Assembly (NCBI GenBank): GCA_003599475.1
Contig: QZKK01000262.1
Coordinates: 1-10,982, forward strand
Direction: 5' to 3'
Length of the DNA stretch: 10,982 bases
DNA from: Desulfobacteraceae bacterium
GTDB taxonomy: Bacteria > Desulfobacterota > Desulfobacteria > Desulfobacterales > SURF-15
Translations under genes and position numbers: made by a program
The notes under the pieces: generated by a model
Databases searched by the model: none
What the model was told of the DNA's origin: nothing
The model's input: the letters and a program-made list of their open reading frames with translations, nothing else
Shown: positions 5,704 to 10,982 of the stretch, one piece after another
Position numbering within the stretch: the first letter of the stretch is position 1
Layout of the letters: each line of letters opens with the position of its first letter

Positions 5704-7062
5704 TTACAGCAGTCCCACCGATTTAAGCATCTGAACATCGGGTTGATCCGAAAAACAGGCGGAATCGATTGGTATGGTTTTCCCGTTGCGTGTGTTCAAG
5801 GTCACAGGCACGAAGACGCCGAACTTGCCTCCACCCTCTTTTTTGATCACAAAGGCCCGACCGAGCACATCCAGGTCACTATGCGGCATGTCCGCTTCGA
5901 TCAGCCCCTTATCCTTACACCAGGAGACAGCCCGATGCGCCCGGGTGTAAATGGCGTTGCGGATGAAATCGTACATATAGTAACGGACATCGATTTTCTC
6001 CGATTTCTTGATCCCGGATGAAGAAAGCGCATCCCCCCATTTCTCCCAGGGTTCGCTGACTCGGAATGCGGTTGTGGAAAAAGCCTCAAGGGATTTTTCA
6101 GGTATGCGGCTTCCGTCTGAAAGGTCATAGAAGCGGTTTTCAACCACTGCGACCGGCTTCATCTGAAAGAGGCTATAGGCTTCTCGCAGGTTTTCGACCC
6201 GAAGCCCGAATCCGTTTTCCTTCAGATCGGATTGGCCGGCCGTACGCCAGCCGTTGAAAACTTTGAGGTACTGATCAGATGAGACCGTAACAGAACCTTC
6301 ACGGGCATCCGACCGGGGTTTCTGTAAAGAAGGGTTTTCCGACTTCCGGCCCTTATCGGCCAAGGATTCTGATTTTTTAGGCAATTCGATTTTCAGGTTC
6401 GGTGATGTGGTCTGCTGTTGCTGAACCTTGGGTTTTTCATTAAACTTTTCCAGCAATCGCGATGCATCAGAGAGATCGATCGGCTGCTCCGTCTTTGCCG
6501 CTTCATCGGCTTTGGAAAGGGTCTTGTTTAATTTGTCCGAAACATCCAGATCTGTCCTTTTCTGATCCGATTCCGGAGGAGCATCGGTCTTTTCCGGTTT
6601 AATCGGGACTTCCGCTTTACCTTCAGGTTGCGATAAAAACGCCACGGCTTCGGTTTTTTCCTGTGGTTTGGGAACGTCATAATCTGGAGCCGGGGGAGGC
6701 TGCGGTGTCACTTCGGCAGGAAGGGGTTTATTTGAAGCTGGATCCTCCTGCTGTGGTTTGCCCGATTGTGAATCTGGGGTTGAGGCCGCAGCACCAGGTT
6801 CCGTTTGAGGATCAGGTAACTTTTTGGCAATGGCTTTCTGCGGCTCTTCAGGGTTTTGTGCAGGAGTATCGGCAACTACCGATGGGCTCTTTTCCGGCTG
6901 CCGGGGTGGTTCAAACACATGCTTGACCTTAACGATCACGTCATCCACCGGTTTTTGGATCTTGAAAAAAGCCCCCATGATCAACAGCAGAAGGAAAAAG
7001 ACCAGTATCGTTACGCGGCCGATTCTCAACCTGCCATTTGAGTTTGTAAATAAGGTTGCCAT
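5704..7062 (-). CDS. TonB/TolA-shaped stalk protein: one membrane anchor, long Pro/Lys/Glu-rich region, unknown C-terminal domain
   Basis: The protein has 452 residues from ATG 7062 (GGAG 9 bases upstream; the previous stop ends 1 base before it). A TTG at 7080 gives a longer frame without support. Residues 17-33 (VTILVFFLLLLIMGAFF) are the anchor. Residues about 35-270 are low in complexity and rich in Pro, Lys, Glu, Gln and Ser (EPPRQPEKSP, VTPQPPPAPDYDVPKPQEK, VQQQQTTSP), which is the extended stalk seen in TonB and TolA. The final 180 residues, from VTVSSDQYLKVFNGW, are globular, with DVRYYMYDFIRNAIYTRAH and a closing DSACFSDQPDVQMLKSVG. I cannot match them to the TonB or TolA C-terminal fold. 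The anchor lacks the S...H motif that TonB and TolA use to couple to their motors. Position directly before the ExbB/ExbD-like pair supports a role as their periplasmic partner; that role is inferred. Confidence 0.75.
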   Translation of the reverse strand: MATLFTNSNGRLRIGRVTILVFFLLLLIMGAFFKIQKPVDDVIVKVKHVFEPPRQPEKSPSVVADTPAQNPEEPQKAIAKKLPDPQTEPGAAASTPDSQSGKPQQEDPASNKPLPAEVTPQPPPAPDYDVPKPQEKTEAVAFLSQPEGKAEVPIKPEKTDAPPESDQKRTDLDVSDKLNKTLSKADEAAKTEQPIDLSDASRLLEKFNEKPKVQQQQTTSPNLKIELPKKSESLADKGRKSENPSLQKPRSDAREGSVTVSSDQYLKVFNGWRTAGQSDLKENGFGLRVENLREAYSLFQMKPVAVVENRFYDLSDGSRIPEKSLEAFSTTAFRVSEPWEKWGDALSSSGIKKSEKIDVRYYMYDFIRNAIYTRAHRAVSWCKDKGLIEADMPHSDLDVLGRAFVIKKEGGGKFGVFVPVTLNTRNGKTIPIDSACFSDQPDVQMLKSVGLL

Positions 7063-7063
7063 C

Positions 7064-7771
7064 TTACAGTGCTCCGACAATCTGAGTGTCTAAAATCGGG
7101 GTATCGGGAGAAGCCGGTCTCGGCTGCCACAATGCGATCTGCGCGGCAATACGAGCTTCAAGCTCTGGCCACCCTTTTTTGAGGTCATCTGCTTTCACTT
7201 TATACTCCCGGTACTCATCCCCATTTACATAGGAACGGATACGATCGCTGTGTTTCGGGTGAATCAGGATGCCGCTCAAGTCGCTTCCGGTCAACGCTTC
7301 GCAACTGTCCAGAGACATCAGGATCAGGTCCTTATAGGTTTCGATCTCCTCTTCGACGTTTTTTTTCATCCGGTCGTACTTGCTTTGAACAAAACCCTTC
7401 CGATCAAGCTGTGGACCGCCGTTTGCATTCTCCCGGTCTTCCGGCAAACCCTTAAAGATCTCGTTGTCGCGAGCAAACTTCAGGTCCTTACTGTAAGTGC
7501 CGTAGACGGACAGCCTGGATGCATAAAGAACTGCTTTTCGCAGGTGGGAAAAATATTCGGCAAAATCGATCTGCTGCTGCCGATCTTTAACCGATCCCTG
7601 GGAAAAGGCCGCCCGAAGCTCTTGTCCCATCTCCACGGTTTCTCCGGAAAGGGTATCCTTGGCTGTCTGGGTATAACGCTCAAAGAGGGAATCTTGAGCG
7701 ACTGCTCTACTTACAGGAGATAGAAGTATAACCAACATACCCAATACGATTGCTGTATTTATCCGCTTCAT
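7064..7771 (-). CDS. Secreted helical protein, unknown family
   Basis: The protein has 235 residues. ATG 7771 is preceded by AAAGGAG about 7 bases away. A classic Sec signal peptide ends near SRAVA-QDS (cleavage after about residue 25), so the protein is periplasmic. The mature part is mainly helical and charged (GQELRAAF, QQQIDFAEYFSHLRKAVLYASRL, YDRMKKNVEEEIETYKDLILMSL), with a single Cys near the middle (SLDSCEAL). It ends in a Pro-rich tail (WQPRPASPDTPILD). I do not recognise a domain. It sits between the coiled-coil protein and the stalk protein, with 17 and 1 bases between genes, so it is likely a periplasmic part of the same machine. Confidence 0.75.
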   Translation of the reverse strand: MKRINTAIVLGMLVILLSPVSRAVAQDSLFERYTQTAKDTLSGETVEMGQELRAAFSQGSVKDRQQQIDFAEYFSHLRKAVLYASRLSVYGTYSKDLKFARDNEIFKGLPEDRENANGGPQLDRKGFVQSKYDRMKKNVEEEIETYKDLILMSLDSCEALTGSDLSGILIHPKHSDRIRSYVNGDEYREYKVKADDLKKGWPELEARIAAQIALWQPRPASPDTPILDTQIVGAL

Positions 7772-7788
7772 TGTTTTTTCTCCTTTTA

Positions 7789-8856
7789 TCAGCCGTTCCA
7801 GGCTTCTCTTTGTTTCCGCAGGTATTCCAATTCCTCATCGATGCTGATCGATTCGCCGATCGCGCCGTTTTCGTTTACCACCTTGATTTCGCCAAGCCCC
7901 GTCAGCACATCGTTTACCATATCGTCGAGCACTCTCCCCAGTTTCTCGACAGCGCCGTCGACGACAGTCAGTGTCTCGTGAACCGCTGCAAGATTGGAGA
8001 AGCCGAGGTTTGAAAGAATTTCCGGGCTGCCTGTGCCGCCGACTTCTGCAATTGGGATGATCTTTGCAAAGGCGATATAAAGGTTTGCCAGGACCTGCCT
8101 GAATTTTGAGGAAATATCGGTTCCCTCGGTGCGGATTTTCTCCCGGATGAGGCCTGTGACCTTCTGGTTCATGGTTGCCGCCTTGATCCGGGCCTGGTAG
8201 AGCTTCCTGCGCTCGTTGATCTGGGTAATCCGAATCTTAGCCCTTGCATAGCTGTTTTTGAGCCTGTTTTTGCTCCGCTCGTCCTGTTCTTCCTGGTATG
8301 CTTTAAGCGCTTCTTCGGCATCGGTTGAGGCCCGTTCGAAACGGGCTTTTTCCTGCTTGATGTATTGATCCAGCGTCAATTCGTAATTGCTGTTGATCGA
8401 GCGGGTGGCCTGGCTGTCCACCAGAGATTCGGCAACCGCAGTATCGAAGGTTTCCAGCGCAAAGAGGAGGCTATCCAGATTTTTGTCGCAGACCTTTTTA
8501 AGCTCTCCGACCTCGAGCAGGATCTTCCCGTTGATATGTGCCCGTCGAGCGTCTCCTTCCGGGTCCCCTTTGGTCAGAAAGCCTGCCTTTTCGAGCTCCT
8601 GCCGGGTGTTGATCAGTTTCTGAAGCGCGACGGTCCGTTCGGCAAATTCCTTGAAAACCTCGTGCGAGGTGGCTTTCAGGGCCTTTCCGTTTCGTTCCAC
8701 CCGGTCCCGCGACTGCTTTGCGATTTCAACGGCCCGGTCCGCGCTCTCCGAAGAGAGCTTGGTTACCGATGCTGCTGCATTCTGGGGTGCCAATGTCAGA
8801 GCAATGATCGTGACAACGAGGCCGATCCATGTGCCGATTGATTGGATAGGTTTCAT
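7789..8856 (-). CDS. Secreted coiled-coil protein, unknown family
   Basis: The protein has 355 residues from ATG 8856, with AAAGGAG about 9 bases upstream. The longer frame to 8949 runs inside the previous gene. The signal peptide ends at about residue 29 (NAAAS). Residues about 35-275 are highly charged and helical, with heptad-like stretches (ADRAVEIAKQSRDRVERNGKAL split at Lys, KARFERASTDAEEALKAYQEE, RRKLYQARIKAA) that suggest long coiled coils. A more hydrophobic part (about 250-320, LANLYIAFAKIIPIAEVGG and LTVVDGAVEKLGRVLDDMV) may be amphipathic or oligomeric. The end (EELEYLRKQREAWNG) is polar. The general type recalls the DUF3450/TtpC coiled-coil proteins that accompany some TonB systems, but I do not see direct similarity. 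It is likely a periplasmic scaffold or spacer. Confidence 0.75.
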   Translation of the reverse strand: MKPIQSIGTWIGLVVTIIALTLAPQNAAASVTKLSSESADRAVEIAKQSRDRVERNGKALKATSHEVFKEFAERTVALQKLINTRQELEKAGFLTKGDPEGDARRAHINGKILLEVGELKKVCDKNLDSLLFALETFDTAVAESLVDSQATRSINSNYELTLDQYIKQEKARFERASTDAEEALKAYQEEQDERSKNRLKNSYARAKIRITQINERRKLYQARIKAATMNQKVTGLIREKIRTEGTDISSKFRQVLANLYIAFAKIIPIAEVGGTGSPEILSNLGFSNLAAVHETLTVVDGAVEKLGRVLDDMVNDVLTGLGEIKVVNENGAIGESISIDEELEYLRKQREAWNG

Positions 8857-8875
8857 CTGGATCTTCTCCTTTCTT

Positions 8876-9394
8876 TTATTCGAAAAGTCCCGCGTAAAGG
8901 TCCCGGTCGAGCTTTCTGCACAAAACCTTGGCATGATCGAGACGTTCATCCTTGCTTGTTGCCGCCGAGTTGATCAGATAGCTGCAGTAGGTCTCAAGAA
9001 GATTGCGGTCTTCCATGCGGTACCGATTCGGGGTTTGGGTAAGGCCTGCCAGGTAACGATACACCGCCTTATGAAAATAGACCTCATGCTGTTTCTTGTT
9101 GAAGACCTTTACTGCTTTGAGCAGATGGGCGTGCGGAATGTCCCGGTTATCATCGAGCCCCTTTTTCATCAGCGGGATCCAACATGATTCAAGCCGGGTC
9201 TCCGAAGAGGTCTGATCCAGCAGGTCGGAGAGCTCATTTTCCGAAAGATCGTTGAAACTGCCGGCCAATGCCTCGGTGCAGTTCGGTGCCGGTTTGATTA
9301 CGGCGGCCTTTCTTGAAGCAGTACATCCCAAGAGGCTTGCCGCCAAAAATAATCCGGCTGAAAGCAGCAAAAGAGTGGTTTTTGTCTTTCTCAT
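8876..9394 (-). CDS. Small lipoprotein with four mature cysteines, first gene of the operon
   Basis: The protein has 172 residues. ATG 9394 follows a strong Shine-Dalgarno (AGGAGG, 9405-9400, spacing about 5-6). A lipoprotein signal ends at LLGC (Cys24). The mature part is helical, with conserved-looking Cys at 39, 71, 137 and 159, which could form two disulfides in the periplasm. Stretches include LSENELSDLLDQ, ESCWIPLMKKGL and HEVYFHKAVYRYLAGL. I recognise no family. As the first gene of the cluster, it probably supplies an outer-membrane part or a pilotin-like helper. The gap to the next gene is 19 bases. Confidence 0.78.
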   Translation of the reverse strand: MRKTKTTLLLLSAGLFLAASLLGCTASRKAAVIKPAPNCTEALAGSFNDLSENELSDLLDQTSSETRLESCWIPLMKKGLDDNRDIPHAHLLKAVKVFNKKQHEVYFHKAVYRYLAGLTQTPNRYRMEDRNLLETYCSYLINSAATSKDERLDHAKVLCRKLDRDLYAGLFE

Positions 9395-9440
9395 GAATAC
9401 CTCCTGTTCATCGATTGAGTTGGTCTGTTAAATCGCAACG

Positions 9441-9474
9441 GTTCAGAGGTTCAGCGTTCACCGTTCATGGTTCA
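9441..9474. repeat. Five GTTCA boxes phased at 7-8 bases
   Basis: GTTCA occurs at 9441, 9449, 9456, 9463 and 9470, so the spacing is 8, 7, 7, 7. It lies in the leader of the leftward operon, about 45 bases upstream of the first start codon. Similar phased GTTCA text seems familiar as a dispersed intergenic repeat in delta-proteobacteria; that is from memory. A regulatory role is possible but unproven. Confidence 0.7.
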
Positions 9475-9547
9475 GGAGCAGGATAGAGCCCAGTGCAGTA
9501 ATCTCTGCCTCCCCATCTCCGTGTTCCCGCGCCTTTTACGCCTTTAT

Positions 9548-9647
9548 GGAGGGACGAGCTTCACGTGGAGGGGCGAGCTCTGCGAGCCCGAAAGCGGCGG
9601 CGTGCAACTCCCGGCGTCGTATCCGGCGTCGTGGAGCTCCGCCCTCC
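9548..9647 (+). repeat. Palindromic intergenic repeat, copy C (100 bp)
   Basis: This copy has the same orientation and length as copy B, about 6 kb away. The left arm GGAGGGACGAGCTTCACG pairs with the right arm CGTGGAGCTCCGCCCTCC at 15 of 18 positions. Compared with copies A and B, the left arm has GAGCT instead of GAGTT and the right arm has AGCTC instead of AACTC, a matched change that keeps the pairing. About 35 bases before it also resemble the flank of copy A. Confidence 0.85.
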
Positions 9648-9945
9648 AATCGACGGATTCACCTCGCCGCGTCATCTCCTCAAGCGCGTTTCCGCGCCAT
9701 CTTCCCCCCGCGTTCCCGCGGCTGTCCCTTTATTTCTCCCTTCCTCTCTACTCTCTGATTGGATATATCGAAGGGAAATTTGCATTTTCCAATTCCAAAT
9801 TGAACAGGATTTTATTGGAAGCATTTGTTTACCGCTGAAAGAGCGGAGTGCACTATGGTATGAGTCAGGAAAGAATTGAACAAGCATCCTGAGCTCGAAA
9901 AATTTTCGCAATCTAATCGGTGGGCGGGCGATTTTTGCTTGGTGC

Positions 9946-9973
9946 TTGATTTTTGTACAAAAATCTATATAAC
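9946..9973 (+). promoter_or_regulatory. Sigma-70-like promoter of the toxin-antitoxin pair
   Basis: A -35 box TTGATT (9946-9951) and a -10 box TATAAC (9968-9973) are separated by 16 bases. They would start RNA near 9980, just before the ribosome site at 9982-9988. This placement rules out the TTG at 9979 as a start. Confidence 0.65.
9948..9965. promoter_or_regulatory. 18-base perfect palindrome, likely operator
   Basis: GATTTTTGTACAAAAATC is identical to its reverse complement and lies between the -35 and -10 boxes of the toxin-antitoxin promoter, ending just before the -10. A dimeric repressor bound there would block RNA polymerase. The HicB-like protein encoded downstream is the natural candidate, since antitoxins of this group usually repress their own operon. 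Confidence 0.7.
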
Positions 9974-9996
9974 AGGATTTGAAGGGAGATTCACAA

Positions 9997-10206
9997 TTGT
10001 CCTCTTTTAAACCAATGAAGCTCAGAGACTACAAAGCTTGGATTAAGCGATATGGATGGGTCTTGGAAAAGGGCGGTTTCGATTGGAAGGTGATGGACAG
10101 CTCCGGCAAAGTTATCATTAAGAATATCATTGTTACACACCCGGGGAGGGAAGTTACAGCCTTTTGTGTTCAGAAGACAGATAAAATCATAAAAGCACTT
10201 TCTTGA
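9997..10206 (+). CDS. HicA-like small protein (toxin candidate), catalytic His not seen
   Basis: The protein has 69 residues. I chose TTG 9997 because AAGGGAG (9982-9988) lies 8 bases upstream and the predicted RNA starts near 9980. ATG 10015 is a second option (63 residues). The pattern MKLRDYKAWIKRYGWVLEKGG, read in two parts, then MDSSGKVI, THPGREV and a closing KTDKIIKAL helix, follows the HicA mRNA-interferase fold (helix, GW strand, strands, HPG..., helix). HicA normally has a Gly-Ser/Thr-His-His motif with the catalytic His after the first strand; here the place reads GGFDWKV. It may be inactive, use another residue, or be a diverged RNA-binding relative. It is followed after 9 bases by a HicB-like gene, the usual hicA-hicB order. 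Base composition is more AT-rich than in the neighbouring operon, as expected for a mobile module. Confidence 0.65.
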   Translation: MSSFKPMKLRDYKAWIKRYGWVLEKGGFDWKVMDSSGKVIIKNIIVTHPGREVTAFCVQKTDKIIKALS

Positions 10207-10215
10207 GGTTATAAG

Positions 10216-10599
10216 ATGAAACGCATAGACAAAGAATTTCGAATTGCTCTCAATGAAATCGGCCCTATTGAGCCGATTTGGTCAGAAGCCGACCAGATGT
10301 TTTATTTTGAGCACGATAATTATCCTGCTGTAATCTACGGCGCGAAAACCACGGAGGAAACTGTAAAGGGGTATAAACGGGTTTTGCGGGAATGGATTGA
10401 AGATCGACTGGCAGGAAATGTTGCTCCAGGTGTTGAGCGCATTACCTCCGGACGCGGCGGCTACCGTCCAGGTGCCGGCCGGCCCAAGAAGGAACCGACG
10501 GAAGCGGTACGGGTTCAAAAGAACATTTTAGACGTGGTGAACTGGCTTCGAGAAGATCCAAAACGGGCCGATCGGGTCCGGAAGCTGATGAAGGCATGA
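10216..10599 (+). CDS. HicB-like antitoxin with RPGAGRPKK linker and C-terminal DNA-binding helix region
   Basis: The protein has 127 residues from ATG 10216. Only a weak GAGG lies upstream, so translation may be coupled to the toxin gene, which ends 9 bases earlier. Residues about 1-70 (FRIALNEIGPIEPIW, YFEHDNYPAVIYGAKTTEETVKGYKRVLREWIEDRL in two blocks) fit the HicB partial RNase H-like fold, where strands and a T.EE helix bind the toxin. Residues 83-97 hold the very basic SGRGGYRPGAGRPKKEP linker, an AT-hook-like segment found in many DNA-binding proteins. The end (AVRVQKNILDVVNWLREDPKRADRVRKLMK, read in parts) looks like a short strand plus helices, as in ribbon-helix-helix repressors. 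It would neutralise the HicA-like protein and repress the promoter at the 18-base palindrome. Family placement comes from pattern only. Confidence 0.7.
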   Translation: MKRIDKEFRIALNEIGPIEPIWSEADQMFYFEHDNYPAVIYGAKTTEETVKGYKRVLREWIEDRLAGNVAPGVERITSGRGGYRPGAGRPKKEPTEAVRVQKNILDVVNWLREDPKRADRVRKLMKA

Positions 10600-10613
10600 G
10601 CTCTCTTCCGTTC

Positions 10614-10631
10614 CCCACGTTCCAGCGTGGG
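10614..10631 (+). terminator. Hairpin after the toxin-antitoxin pair
   Basis: CCCACG TTCCAG CGTGGG forms a 6-base-pair stem with a 6-base loop, 15 bases after the antitoxin stop. There is no T-tract, so it is not a standard intrinsic terminator. The text CCCACGTTCCAGCGTGGG recalls a small palindrome scattered through many bacterial genomes. It may still shape the 3' end of the transcript. Confidence 0.4.
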
Positions 10632-10692
10632 ATTGGAGGAAAAGGTCCCTCTGCGCCCTCCACCCACTCGGCGGTGAGCTGCGGATTTAAAA

Positions 10693-10743
10693 TTGACAAA
10701 CGCCTCCATATTTTTGTAAAAGTTCGAAAGCATTCGATATAGT
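10693..10743 (+). promoter_or_regulatory. Promoter-like sequences before the right-edge gene
   Basis: TTGACA (10693-10698, perfect -35) is followed 16 bases later by TGTAAA (10715-10720). A second option is TTGTAA (10714-10719) with TATAGT (10738-10743) 18 bases on. Either would drive the exported-protein gene starting at 10831. The region from 10600 to 10830 otherwise holds no gene. Confidence 0.45.
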
Positions 10744-10830
10744 ATATGGGCGCTTCTTCACAGGTCCTTCACAGCCATTCCGGCTTTGATCTCTTCGAAC
10801 CGGTCAAACTCATAAACGAAGGGGATGAAA

Positions 10831-10982
10831 ATGAAGAGACCCTGTCCGCATCCGATCCTGCTATCCTCATCATTTCTTTTGCCTTTTTCCTTGATCAGCA
10901 TGCTTTTCATCTTTAGTATGATCGGCTGCAGTGCAAGCCCTTCGATCGCCCAGAGCTGGGGCGAAGGGGTGACGCTGGACCA
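10831..10982 (+). CDS. Exported protein, N-terminal part only (signal peptide, possible lipoprotein)
   Basis: The frame is open from ATG 10831 to the right edge, with 50 full codons. The start is chosen because AAGGGG (10819-10824) is 6 bases upstream. The ATG at 10825 directly abuts that site and is less likely. The first 33 residues are a basic start and a long hydrophobic core (LLSSSFLLPFSLISMLFIFSMIGC, read in two parts) ending in MIGC, an acceptable but non-ideal lipobox with Cys33. Cleavage after SIA (QSWGEGVTLD mature start) is the alternative. Too little of the mature protein is visible to name it. It is transcribed away from the toxin-antitoxin pair in the same direction and has its own promoter-like region. 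Confidence 0.6.
   Translation, partial: MKRPCPHPILLSSSFLLPFSLISMLFIFSMIGCSASPSIAQSWGEGVTLD

Larger units (their letters stand above)
9395..9996. other. Intergenic region between the divergent operon and toxin-antitoxin pair
   Basis: These 602 bases separate the leftward operon from the rightward toxin-antitoxin pair. From left to right they hold the operon leader with phased GTTCA repeats (9441-9474), palindromic repeat copy C (9548-9647), an AT-rich stretch (about 9760-9980) with a small odd palindrome CGAAAAATTTTCG (9896-9908), and the promoter and operator of the pair. No gene is supported here. I could not find a convincing sigma-70 promoter for the leftward operon: TTGCGA on the minus strand near 9433-9438 has no acceptable -10. 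Confidence 0.75.

Noticed and set aside
8365..9187. Plus-strand frames of 158 and 178 residues opposite the coiled-coil and small lipoprotein genes
   Set aside because: They cross two well-supported minus-strand genes and their gap, with no ribosome site or recognisable protein pattern.
9467..9879. Plus-strand frames of 70-123 residues over repeat copy C
   Set aside because: They encode the same repeat-derived peptides as the gap at 3195-3762 and carry no start signals.
9979..9996. TTG at 9979 as the toxin start
   Set aside because: It lies at or before the predicted RNA start and upstream of the ribosome site; TTG 9997 or ATG 10015 is better placed.

Overview
The window comes from a Gram-negative bacterium. 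It contains several lipoprotein and Sec signal peptides, a proton-channel pair of the ExbB/ExbD type and a membrane-anchored lytic transglycosylase, so the cell has an outer membrane and a periplasm. The moderately high GC content, the GC-rich intergenic repeats and the style of the toxin-antitoxin pair suggest a Desulfobacterota-like (delta-proteobacterial) genome. That taxonomic guess is an inference, because no rRNA or marker gene is present.

From about 9394 down to the left edge, eleven genes lie on the minus strand. In order of transcription they are: a small lipoprotein (9394-8876), a secreted coiled-coil protein (8856-7789), a secreted helical protein (7771-7064), a TonB/TolA-shaped protein with one membrane anchor and a long Pro/Lys/Glu-rich stalk (7062-5704), an ExbB/TolQ-like channel (5689-4979), an ExbD/TolR-like subunit (4973-4503) and a lytic transglycosylase (4425-3637). 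Next comes a 488-base repeat-filled gap, then a lipoprotein with an SH3-like end (3148-2501), a single-pass membrane protein (2348-1749), a large lipoprotein (1737-211) and the start of a secreted protein that runs off the left edge (201-1). Most gene spacings are 1 to 20 bases, so this is one operon, or two operons separated by the repeat gap. Read together, the genes look like an envelope-spanning machine. The ExbB/ExbD-like pair would use the proton gradient, the stalk protein would carry the motion into the periplasm, the transglycosylase would open peptidoglycan locally, and the lipoproteins and coiled-coil proteins would provide outer-membrane and periplasmic parts. No TonB-dependent receptor or other obvious substrate gene is present, so the job of the machine is not visible here.

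Three copies of a 100-112 bp imperfectly palindromic repeat lie in the same orientation: two in the gap at 3149-3636 and one just upstream of the operon at 9548-9647. They bracket the seven-gene motor module. They also carry short tandem repeats whose copy number varies between copies.

On the plus strand at 9997-10599 lies a two-gene HicA/HicB-like toxin-antitoxin pair. An 18-base perfect palindrome sits between its -35 and -10 boxes and is a strong operator candidate. The HicA-like protein lacks the usual catalytic histidine. After a short hairpin and a promoter-like stretch, a new plus-strand gene encoding an exported protein begins at 10831 and runs off the right edge.
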